Shown here: one piece after another, positions 1 through 7,002 of the stretch
How the letters are laid out: each line of letters starts with the position of its first letter
Position numbering within the stretch: position 1 is the first letter of the stretch
Source of the DNA: Paenibacillus sp. FSL R5-0912
Lineage (GTDB): Bacteria; Bacillota; Bacilli; Paenibacillales; Paenibacillaceae
DNA length: 64,000 nt
Assembly: GCF_000758605.1 (NCBI RefSeq)
Contig: NZ_CP009282.1
Coordinates: forward strand, 7,316,001 to 7,380,000
Reading direction: 5' to 3'
Position numbers and translations under genes: made by a program
Notes under the pieces: model-generated
Seen by the model: only the letters and a program-made list of their open reading frames with translations
The model's database searches: none
Told to the model about the DNA's origin: nothing

Positions 1-35
1 CGCGTGGGGGCTTTTTTTAAAAAGGAGGAGGAGCT
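1..35 (+). other. Window edge: possible terminator tail and AraC ribosome binding site
   Basis: GGGGGC followed by a run of T at positions 6-18 resembles the 3' half of an intrinsic terminator whose 5' half lies outside the window. AAAGGAGGAGG at 21-31 is the ribosome binding site of the next gene. Confidence 0.4.
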
Positions 36-920
36 GTGAGCAATACAAACGAACTGGGCATCTACGGCTTCCGCTTCAGTGAGCCGGACCGGCTGCCGCT
101 GCTGAATCTCTTTGCAGCCGGGCATTCGGTTGAGCTGAGCCCGGAGTATCACTGGAACGGCCTGGAGCGCAGCGATGGTCCGCTGCTGCTCTTCCAGTAC
201 ACCGTTTCGGGAAGCGGGATCTATGAGCTTGACGGGGAGAGCTTCAGCATCGGCCCCGGACAGGCCTTCATGGCTGAGATTCCCGGCAGCCACCGGTATT
301 ATCATCCCGGCGGCACGGAGCCGTGGGAGTTCTATTTCCTGCTCTTCCGGCCGGAGCCGCTGCTGCCGCTCTGGAATGATATCAAATCCAGAATCGGGGA
401 AACCCCGGCCCTGGATTCCGGAAGCCCGCCGGTCCGTATGCTGCGCGATATCGTCCGTGAAGCCCACGCCGGACGGATTACCGATCCCTACTCGGCTTCC
501 TCGCTGCTTCATCAATTCATGATGGAGCTCGGCAGGCATACCTCCGGCGGTCCGCGCGACGCGGCCGACTGGCCGCCCGCCATCCGGGAATGCGTCCGGT
601 TCATCGAAGCGAATTACTGCTCTATGATCGGCCAGGAGCAGCTCGCCGGGAAGCTGGGCCTCTCGAAATTCCATCTGCTGCGGACCTTCAGCAAGGCAGT
701 GGGTGTTACCCCCAATGACTATTTGAACCGGGTCCGCACTCAGCATGCCGTGGAGCTGCTGAGAACAACAGACTGCAGCATCGAAGCCATTGCGGGTCAG
801 GTCGGCTATTCCTCTGGCAGTTACTTCATTAAGGTATTCCATAAGCTTACCGGCCAGACACCAGGTGCCTTCCGCTCAGGGAACAGCAGCCTGAATTACA
901 GCCGTCTGTTCTTCAGCTGA
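36..920 (+). CDS. AraC-family transcriptional regulator with cupin sensor
   Basis: This is a 294-residue one-component regulator. The N-terminal half (about residues 20-120) reads as an AraC-type cupin ligand-binding domain, with a histidine/glycine-rich stretch SHRYYHPGG. The C-terminal 100 residues form the paired helix-turn-helix, with the motifs LAGKLGLSKFHLLRTF and IAGQVGYSSGSYFIKVFHK typical of the family. The GTG start at 36 is supported by a strong GGAGGAG site just upstream. Length is normal. In Firmicutes this architecture usually controls a carbohydrate operon; the target should lie to the left, outside the window, because the gene to the right is an insertion sequence. The ligand cannot be told from the sequence. 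Confidence 0.9.
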   Translation: MSNTNELGIYGFRFSEPDRLPLLNLFAAGHSVELSPEYHWNGLERSDGPLLLFQYTVSGSGIYELDGESFSIGPGQAFMAEIPGSHRYYHPGGTEPWEFYFLLFRPEPLLPLWNDIKSRIGETPALDSGSPPVRMLRDIVREAHAGRITDPYSASSLLHQFMMELGRHTSGGPRDAADWPPAIRECVRFIEANYCSMIGQEQLAGKLGLSKFHLLRTFSKAVGVTPNDYLNRVRTQHAVELLRTTDCSIEAIAGQVGYSSGSYFIKVFHKLTGQTPGAFRSGNSSLNYSRLFFS

Positions 921-1146
921 GTGTTGCTGATACACGCCCCTTGTTTTGGAGTTGGATAGACATTTGCGCTCGGTGAGGACGCTCCGAGAACGGACCGTTG
1001 CTCCAATCGCTGTGCTCTCCAGATTTTTTTCATTCCCCTTTGCGGTGAAAATCCGGAGACCAAGGCGAACGCTATCGCTTTTCCACAATCGTTCCGTCCT
1101 CTCCGCTGTTTAAGCGGGAAATGGACAACAATATTTATATAAATGC
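921..1146. other. Non-coding stretch upstream of the IS element
   Basis: No credible gene. It contains several imperfect inverted repeats, including GAACGGACCGTTG near 980 and a related ACAATCGTTCCGTCC near 1086. No left terminal inverted repeat matching the right end of the adjacent element could be recognised. Confidence 0.4.
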
Positions 1147-1211
1147 AAAAGAAACCACTCTTTTGGTAAAATGGAAGTGCGACCAACCATTTCAAAGGAG
1201 AGGTTTCTTTT
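1147..1211 (+). promoter_or_regulatory. Inverted repeat sequestering the transposase start
   Basis: The left arm begins AAAAGAAACC at 1147 and the right arm ends GGTTTCTTTT at 1211. Pairing buries the AAAGGAGAGG ribosome binding site (1194-1203) and the TTG start at 1210. Such hairpins are known in several IS families to block translation when transcription reads in from outside; that role here is inferred. Confidence 0.55.
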
Positions 1212-2511
1212 GTACATTCAATATACAATGGACCAACTTTGCCGCACGCTCAACCGCTTTCGTTCTCAACGGATGAAGGACGTCCTTGAAACGGTTTTTA
1301 CCGCTGTGCTTCAGTTTCTGGCGGACGAGAAATACATCTCCTTCGAGCATTATTTTGTAGATGGCATAAAAATAGAGGCGAATGCGATTCGCTATACCTT
1401 CGTGTGGGGCAAAGCCGTCAGTAAACATAAGGCGAAGCTGCAAGAAAAGGTACATGCCTTGTTTGCCAACATTGAGGCTGCAGAGAAACAAGAAGAACAG
1501 AAACACCGCGGCCAAGACCTGAGCGAGCTTGGCGAGTCCGCCGAGATCGACAGCGAGAAACTTGAACAAATGACCCATGCGCTAGAGTCGCAACTGCTGG
1601 AGAAACCTAAGGACAAGCCCATGAAAAAAGCGGTTCAGAGGCTCCGTAAGGATCTGTTACCGAGACTGCTGAAATATGAGCAATACCAAAACCTGCTCGG
1701 GGACCGAAACAGCTTTAGTAAGACGGACCCGGATGCCACCTTCATGCGGATGAAGGAAGATCACATGCGAAACGCTCAACTCAAACTCGGCTACAATGTA
1801 CAGATTGGAACCGAAAACCAGTTTATTTTGGCGTATAGTTTACACCAAAGACCGACCGATACCCGTTGTCTACAACCACACATGGAAAAGGTATGGCAGA
1901 TCCTGGGGAGACTTCCGCAGGCGGTGATTGCGGATGCCGGCTACGGTAGTGAAGAGAACTATGCGTATTTGGAAAACGAACACGTGAAGGCTGTGGTCAA
2001 ATACGGCAGTTACCACAAAGAAAAAAGCAAAGCGTGGAAAGAGAACGACGGAAAGATAGAGAAATGGACGTATGACGAAACCAAAGATACATGGACCTGC
2101 CCTGCCGGACAAACGCTACATTTCCGCAATGAAAGCAAGGAAACGCTCAAGAATGAATATAAGATTCGAAAACGTCATTACCGTAGCCAGAGCTGCGAGA
2201 ACTGCCCACTGAAGGAACGATGTACGAAATCCGAAGGAAATCGAGAAGTAGTCGTCAGTTTGGAACGACTGCGGCACCAGAGTCAGGCTCGGGAGATTCT
2301 ACGGAGTGAAGAAGGTTACGCCTTGGCCATCCGCCGAATAACAGAACCAGAAAGCGTGTTTGGACAACTGAAGAACAACCGTGGCTTCCGAAGGTTTCTG
2401 CTTCGCGGCATGGAAAAAGTGACGCTTGAAGTCGGGAGGCTTTCTCTTGCCCATAATCTGCTGATGCAAGCTGCCAATGACAAAAAACGCAGAGCAGCGA
2501 TCCTCCAATAA
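1210..2511 (+). CDS. IS1182-family transposase lacking an internal N-terminal segment
   Basis: The 433-residue product is recognisable as an IS1182 transposase by FVDGxKIEANAxRYTFVWGK, TDPDATFMRMKEDHMR, YNVQIGTENQFI, the cysteine cluster CENCPLKERC and PESVFGQLKNNRGFRRFLLRG. The TTG start at 1210 gives the family's usual beginning YIQYTMDQLC and has AAAGGAGAGG at good spacing. Directly after MDQLC the sequence jumps to RTLNRFRSQRMKDV. From memory of the family about 80-90 residues (the DUF772 segment) normally lie between these blocks, so an in-frame deletion is inferred. The usual DGTKIEANAN reads DGIKIEANAI, so residues beside the first catalytic Asp are also changed. Probably inactive. Confidence 0.8.
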   Translation: MYIQYTMDQLCRTLNRFRSQRMKDVLETVFTAVLQFLADEKYISFEHYFVDGIKIEANAIRYTFVWGKAVSKHKAKLQEKVHALFANIEAAEKQEEQKHRGQDLSELGESAEIDSEKLEQMTHALESQLLEKPKDKPMKKAVQRLRKDLLPRLLKYEQYQNLLGDRNSFSKTDPDATFMRMKEDHMRNAQLKLGYNVQIGTENQFILAYSLHQRPTDTRCLQPHMEKVWQILGRLPQAVIADAGYGSEENYAYLENEHVKAVVKYGSYHKEKSKAWKENDGKIEKWTYDETKDTWTCPAGQTLHFRNESKETLKNEYKIRKRHYRSQSCENCPLKERCTKSEGNREVVVSLERLRHQSQAREILRSEEGYALAIRRITEPESVFGQLKNNRGFRRFLLRGMEKVTLEVGRLSLAHNLLMQAANDKKRRAAILQ

Positions 2512-2530
2512 CGGGAGGATCGCTGCTCTG
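2490..2530 (+). terminator. Perfect 17-bp stem-loop at transposase stop codon
   Basis: Arms 2490-2506 and 2514-2530 (CAGAGCAGCGATCCTCC and its complement) are perfectly paired around a 7-nt loop that includes the stop codon. The downstream tract is only moderately T-rich, so termination is likely but not certain. Confidence 0.55.
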
Positions 2531-2552
2531 TTGACTTTATTGGGTTTTTGAA

Positions 2553-2610
2553 AAAGAGGAAGGGTCTGTCTCTGCTCGTAAAAAATCCACTTATGGGACA
2601 GCCCCTCTTT
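2553..2610 (-). terminator. Imperfect inverted repeat, probable terminator of the GGDEF gene
   Basis: Arms 2553-2572 and 2595-2610 pair as GAGGGGCTGTCCC with a related copy, followed on the minus strand by CTCTTTTTC. It lies just downstream of the minus-strand GGDEF gene. It could equally be the right end of the IS element; the two possibilities cannot be separated here. Confidence 0.45.
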
Positions 2611-2661
2611 TCCCCATTTATAAATACTTCCGGCAGCTCCCCCCGCTGTTGCCAGGCGATC

Positions 2662-3762
2662 CTACACATCACTCTTGAGTCTAGCCTTATGCTCATACAT
2701 TGCCCGGTCAGCATAAGTGAATACTGTATGAATATCCTCCCGGCCCCTTGTATGAAAAACGGAGTAGCCGTACGCAAGCACAAGAGGAAATCTCCGGTTC
2801 CGGTTGATATCCTTTGCTGCGTGATCCATTTGATATAAAGCTTTGTCCACGGCCTCCACCGGCATGTCCTTGCACAGCACACAAAACTCATCACCGCCGA
2901 TTCTGAAGGGTCTGCCGATTCCTTTGAAGCTCTGTTTAATCACGTTAGCACAATCCACAATGGCTTCATCTCCAGCAGTATGTCCAAAGCAGTCATTGAT
3001 TGTCTTTAAGTGATTTAGATCAATCACTACGACCACCACTTGCTCGCTGGCCTTCCCGCTATGCTCCATATCCTTTTCAAAAGCAGAACGGTTCTTAATC
3101 AGCGTAGGTGCATCATAAGTAAACTGCAGCTCACGCAGATAGATATAGTACATCAACAGGGATATCGCGACACTCGCCCAGATAATGATGAAACCGGTAT
3201 AAATAATCTGAATCACCATGCATAAGACGGGTACGAGCAAAATGAGCAGCAAAACCTTGTTATTCTCCCATTCGTATTCTGCATTGGTTCTCAGAATAGC
3301 TGCGATGAGGCCAATGATGTAATACATACTTACGATTGCCGGCAACAGAAAGAGGTCTCCTCGCGTATAATGGCCTGCAGCATCTACATAATAAACCCAA
3401 CCCGTCCAGCAGCTCAGTACACAGACTACAGCATTGATAAGGAGCGGTATCCGCAACAGCAGAGCTTTAAGGGTGCTACTCTTGCCGATGCTATTCAAAC
3501 ACAGCAAAAAAAAGGGTACAAGGGGACTTAGTGAAAAGCCCAGGCTGTTGATCATCCGGTAGAGGATTACATAGCTTGCACTCCTGTTATTCTCCAGATA
3601 GACCGTTGCAGTCTCAAGCAGCAGCAAACAAATCGTCGTAACCGCCGCACACAAATAAAGGTTATTCTTCTGACGGTTAACGACGATGTTTTTTGTGGCA
3701 AAACTGATAGTCAAGCATAAGGAAAATATACCAAGGGTATTCCCAACAATAGTATCGGTCAT
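2662..3762 (-). CDS. Membrane diguanylate cyclase (GGDEF)
   Basis: An N-terminal half of about 200 residues contains six or seven hydrophobic segments, and the C-terminal 165 residues form a GGDEF domain with an intact RIGGDEF signature. The product would make cyclic di-GMP at the membrane. No RxxD inhibitory site is visible five residues before GGDEF. The start chosen (MTDTIVGNTLG) puts the first membrane helix near the N terminus and has GGTGGGG upstream. A longer start at 3864, adding 34 polar residues, is possible and has AAAGGAA nearby. It stands alone between the IS element and the DsrE-like gene. No sensory ligand can be inferred. Confidence 0.85.
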   Translation of the reverse strand: MTDTIVGNTLGIFSLCLTISFATKNIVVNRQKNNLYLCAAVTTICLLLLETATVYLENNRSASYVILYRMINSLGFSLSPLVPFFLLCLNSIGKSSTLKALLLRIPLLINAVVCVLSCWTGWVYYVDAAGHYTRGDLFLLPAIVSMYYIIGLIAAILRTNAEYEWENNKVLLLILLVPVLCMVIQIIYTGFIIIWASVAISLLMYYIYLRELQFTYDAPTLIKNRSAFEKDMEHSGKASEQVVVVVIDLNHLKTINDCFGHTAGDEAIVDCANVIKQSFKGIGRPFRIGGDEFCVLCKDMPVEAVDKALYQMDHAAKDINRNRRFPLVLAYGYSVFHTRGREDIHTVFTYADRAMYEHKARLKSDV

Positions 3763-4002
3763 ATCTTTGCCCCCACCTGCCCGTCCGTATCCATATTCAC
3801 TGAATTCCGTCTCCTGTTGCAGCTTTCCTTGATTATATCTCCATCTCCGGCAGTTTCCCATCATTTCCTTTCATTCTGGAATTGAACTATACACGTCACT
3901 GCTTTAAATTACATTAATTACCACTTTACGTTCAACAGGCATACTTTACCTCCGTACAACCATACTAATGACATTCTATGAATACTAATGGAGGGTTAAC
4001 GT

Positions 4003-4479
4003 ATGGGTAAAAAATTAAATCTGCTGATGTTCAGCGGAGAATATGACAAAGCCATGGCGGGACTGATTCTGGCGAATGCCGCTAGGGATATTGAGGTAGA
4101 GGTTACGATGTTCTTCTCATTCTGGGGGCTGTTCCTCATCCGGGACCCGGAGACAATGACGCTGGAGGACAAGAGTATCTACGAGAAGCTGATGGATGTT
4201 ATTACGCCCAAAGGGCCGGAGCAGCTGCCGCTCTCGCGGATGAACTTCAGCGGCCTAGGCAAGCTGATGCTGGAGGAGATGATTGAGGATCAAGGGGCAC
4301 CGAAGCTGATTCACTTCCTTAAGGGGGCGCGCAAAAAGAACATCAAGTTCTATGCCTGCAAGCTCTCGGTGGAAATTATGGGCTTCAAGCCCGAGGAGCT
4401 TCTGCCTGAGGTGGAGATTATCGATGCTGCCGCGTACCTGAAGGACGCGCTGGAAAGTGATATCCAGCTTTTCATCTAA
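4003..4479 (+). CDS. DsrE/DsrF/DrsH-like sulfur-carrier family protein
   Basis: This is a 158-residue soluble protein starting at ATG 4003 behind GGAGGGTTAACGT. The N terminus (KLNLLMFSGEYDKAMAGLILANAA) and the segment VEVTMFFSFWGLFLIRDP match the DsrE-like fold. A single conserved-looking cysteine sits in KFYACKLSVEIMG near residue 126, where members of the family carry persulfide. Relatives move sulfur between proteins or sit next to cysteine desulfurases and rhodanese proteins. The next gene downstream encodes a cysteine-desulfurase-like enzyme in the same direction, so a joint role in sulfur trafficking is an attractive inference, but none is proven. Confidence 0.8.
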   Translation: MGKKLNLLMFSGEYDKAMAGLILANAARDIEVEVTMFFSFWGLFLIRDPETMTLEDKSIYEKLMDVITPKGPEQLPLSRMNFSGLGKLMLEEMIEDQGAPKLIHFLKGARKKNIKFYACKLSVEIMGFKPEELLPEVEIIDAAAYLKDALESDIQLFI

Positions 4480-4541
4480 GCAGCATTAGGTCCAGCATGG
4501 GCTTTAACCTAATTCCGGGCACGGGCATATACTGAGGGCAA

Positions 4542-4616
4542 GCGGAAACGGATTTGCCGTCGTTATATTAGGGCGGTACCGCCATCCCTCCAAGGACGGT
4601 CCCCTTCCGTATCCGC
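4542..4616 (+). promoter_or_regulatory. Strongly folded leader upstream of the desulfurase-like gene
   Basis: Three nested pairings are visible. The outer stem is GCGGAAACGGA (4542-4552) with TCCGTATCCGC (4606-4616), 10 of 11 paired. The inner stem is GCCGTC (4556-4561) with GACGGT (4595-4600). The central part is the self-complementary GGCGGTACCGCC (4572-4583). AGGGCGGTACCGCC resembles the T-box antiterminator core, but the region is too short for a full T-box. No T-tract follows, so a plain terminator is unlikely. Confidence 0.5.
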
Positions 4617-4648
4617 GACCACAGATTCATTGTCTGGAGGGATTATCC

Positions 4649-6160
4649 GTGCTGAGTATCCGTCACGCCGGTGCAGCAGAGGCGCCGCCATCATTGCAGG
4701 AGCATTTCGCGGCTTTTCGCGAGCATACCATAGGAAACCGTCATATGATTACTACCCCGTACGGCCGCCAGCCGCTGCTGTATGCCGACTGGACGGCCAG
4801 CGGTCGGCTCTACGAGCCGATCGAGCGCAGAATGCAGGAGAGCTTCGGCCCCTATGTTAGCAATCCGCATACCGATTCCAATACTACAGGGCTAACGATG
4901 ACCCTGGCTTATAATGAAGCCCGGCAGATCATCCGGCAGCATGTGAATGCCGGTCCCGGAGATGTGCTGCTCTTCTGCGGCAACGGCACTACCGGAGCGG
5001 TGAACAAGCTGCAGCGGCTCATGGGCCTGAGGCTGCCGGAATGGCTGCAGCAGAACTACGTCTGCCCGCCGGAGGAACGCCCGGTTATCTTCGTCAGTCA
5101 TATGGAGCATCATTCCAATCTGCTGCCCTGGCAGGAAGGCATCGGCGATGTGGTCACCGTTCCATCCGGGCCGGGCGGGCAGGTTGACCTTCAGCAGTTA
5201 GAGGAGCTGCTGCTCCGCTACCGGAACCGCCGCTTCAAAATCGGCTCTTTCACCGCCTGCTCCAATGTGACCGGCATCCAGACACCCTACCATCAGCTTG
5301 CCGCGCTCATGCACCGGCATGGCGGGGTTTGCTTTGTCGATTTTGCCGCGAGCGCACCTTATGAACGGATTGACATGCATCCCGTATCTCCTCAGGAGAA
5401 GCTGGATGCCATCTTCTTCTCTCCGCACAAATTCCTCGGCGGCCCCGGAACAGGCGGAGTGTTGCTGTTTGATGCCGCACTTAGCACCGGCAGTGTGCCG
5501 GATGAACCCGGCGGTGGCACCGTGGTATGGGTCAACCGCTGGGGCGGGCGGCGCTATATTGCTGACGTGGAGGTGCGCGAGGACGGAGGCACCCCCGGTT
5601 TCCTTCAGGCTATCCGCACAGCGCTGTGCATCAGACTGAAGGATCAGATGAATGGACCCGGACAATATATGGTCGTCCGGGAGCAGGAGCTATGCCGGAA
5701 GCTGCTCGCGGAGCTTGCGCAGATTCCTGGCTGCTCTGTACTAGCAGGCGCGCAAGCTGAGCGCCACGGGATCATCTCCTTCACGCTGAAGGAGATCCAC
5801 TACAATCTCGCCGTCCGCCTGCTGAATGACCGCTTCGGTATTCAAGCGCGCGGAGGCTGCTCCTGCGCCGGCCCGTACGGCCATCAGCTGCTCGGGCTGG
5901 ACCCTGCGGATTCGCAGGCGTTCATCCAGGCGATCCTCGCAGGTGACCAGTCACTGAAGCCGGGCTGGGTCCGCCTGTCCCTGCACCCGGTCATGACTGA
6001 CCGGGAGGTGGAGCATATGGCCTTCGCCGTCCGTTCCATCGTCAGCCGCATCGGCGAATGGAGCAGCGACTACCGCTATAATCCTGCCACCAACAGCTGG
6101 CTTCACTCCGGGGATACCAGGGAACCTGGCGGCGAGATCCGCGAATTATTCTCTCTGTAG
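4649..6160 (+). CDS. Class V aminotransferase-fold PLP enzyme, cysteine desulfurase-like
   Basis: The product has 503 residues, longer than NifS/SufS enzymes (about 400). The PLP-binding lysine is K261 in FFSPHKFLGGPGTGG, preceded by the PLP-contacting VDFAASAPYE. A C-terminal RGGCSCAGPYGH places cysteines 404 and 406 where group II desulfurases carry the catalytic cysteine loop. The GTG start at 4649 follows CTGGAGG with 8-nt spacing. The reaction is probably sulfur or selenium abstraction from a cysteine-like substrate; a related lyase reaction is possible. It follows the DsrE-like gene and ends 15 bp inside the convergent TVP38 gene. Confidence 0.8.
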   Translation: MLSIRHAGAAEAPPSLQEHFAAFREHTIGNRHMITTPYGRQPLLYADWTASGRLYEPIERRMQESFGPYVSNPHTDSNTTGLTMTLAYNEARQIIRQHVNAGPGDVLLFCGNGTTGAVNKLQRLMGLRLPEWLQQNYVCPPEERPVIFVSHMEHHSNLLPWQEGIGDVVTVPSGPGGQVDLQQLEELLLRYRNRRFKIGSFTACSNVTGIQTPYHQLAALMHRHGGVCFVDFAASAPYERIDMHPVSPQEKLDAIFFSPHKFLGGPGTGGVLLFDAALSTGSVPDEPGGGTVVWVNRWGGRRYIADVEVREDGGTPGFLQAIRTALCIRLKDQMNGPGQYMVVREQELCRKLLAELAQIPGCSVLAGAQAERHGIISFTLKEIHYNLAVRLLNDRFGIQARGGCSCAGPYGHQLLGLDPADSQAFIQAILAGDQSLKPGWVRLSLHPVMTDREVEHMAFAVRSIVSRIGEWSSDYRYNPATNSWLHSGDTREPGGEIRELFSL

Positions 6161-6781
6161 CGGTTTGCTGCTTGATTCCCGTTCCCGGGCCATCCGGGCG
6201 AATCTGGACTCAATCGCCTTAACCCCCCACAGCGACACCCCGATAAACAGCAGCACGTAGACCATCTCTCCCGGATGACGGATGAACCGGTCCACATCAT
6301 TGCCGATGTAGGAGACCGCGAATACCATAATGGCTTTGCCGGCGCAGAGGGCAATCAGATAGGAGCGAAGACGCATGGCAGCAAGCCCGGCAGCCATATT
6401 GATGACTACGAATGGCCCTACCGGAAACAGACTGAGCAGAAAAACATAGCTGAACCCGCTCTGGCGGACCCAGGTCATGCTTTTGGCGACCTTGGGCCGC
6501 TCGGCCCATTTGCGCAGGTAGCGGTGGCTGCCGATTTTACGGATAATCAGGAAGGTAGTTACACACCCCGCTACAAGACCGATCCAGGAATACAGGAACC
6601 CGAGCCATAAGCCGTATACTGCTCCGTTAAGCCCCACAATCGCGATGGTCGGCAGCGGCGGCACGAATGATTTCATGAAGGTAAGACCCACTCCGGGCAG
6701 CGGCCCGAGCGAGCGGTACTGCTCCAGCAGCGTCCGCAGCCGCTCCTCGGTCAGCCATGACATTATATCTAAAAAGAACAT
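6146..6781 (-). CDS. TVP38/TMEM64-family membrane protein (VTT domain)
   Basis: About 211 residues with five or more hydrophobic segments. The VTT-type core includes SFVPPLPTIAIVGLNGAVYGLWLGFLYSW, split by a glycine-rich stretch, and FLLSLFPVGPFVVINMAAGL. Members of this DedA-related superfamily are integral membrane proteins thought to move lipids or ions; the substrate is unknown here. The start at ATG 6781 (MFFLDIMSWL) is chosen because AGGAGA lies about 10 nt upstream; longer starts up to 6844 lack a ribosome binding site. It runs convergent to the desulfurase-like gene with a 15-bp overlap of 3' ends. Confidence 0.8.
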   Translation of the reverse strand: MFFLDIMSWLTEERLRTLLEQYRSLGPLPGVGLTFMKSFVPPLPTIAIVGLNGAVYGLWLGFLYSWIGLVAGCVTTFLIIRKIGSHRYLRKWAERPKVAKSMTWVRQSGFSYVFLLSLFPVGPFVVINMAAGLAAMRLRSYLIALCAGKAIMVFAVSYIGNDVDRFIRHPGEMVYVLLFIGVSLWGVKAIESRFARMARERESSSKPLQRE

Positions 6782-7002
6782 TTCCTCAGCTCTCCTCATT
6801 ACATTCTGGAATAGTTGAAAGTTATACATAGCATTGAGTTTCAATTATACAATACTTCTGTCCGCCTGACGCTAAAACGTCAACTGACTAGACAAGCATA
6901 AGCTGCCGGGGATATGATGAAATCAACTAGTAACAGAGTCGGCATGAACCTGGATATACTCTTATCCTGTCGAATTATCAGTCAGCCCGAAGTGAGGTCT
7001 TC

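Larger units (their letters stand above)
1147..2610 (+). mobile_element. IS1182-family insertion sequence, internally deleted
   Basis: The element contains a transposase gene of the IS1182 family. Its left part holds a long inverted repeat (1147-1174 with 1187-1211) that encloses the ribosome binding site and start codon of the transposase. Its right part holds a perfect 17-bp stem over the stop codon (2490-2530) and an imperfect inverted repeat up to 2610. Exact ends and target-site duplication were not identified, so the limits are approximate. An internal deletion in the transposase and substitutions next to its first catalytic aspartate suggest an immobile relic. Confidence 0.7.

Noticed and set aside
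4570..4590. T-box riboswitch before the desulfurase-like gene
   Set aside because: Only the AGGGCGGTACCGCC core is similar; there is no room for stem I or a specifier loop and no terminator follows. It is kept as an unclassified folded leader.
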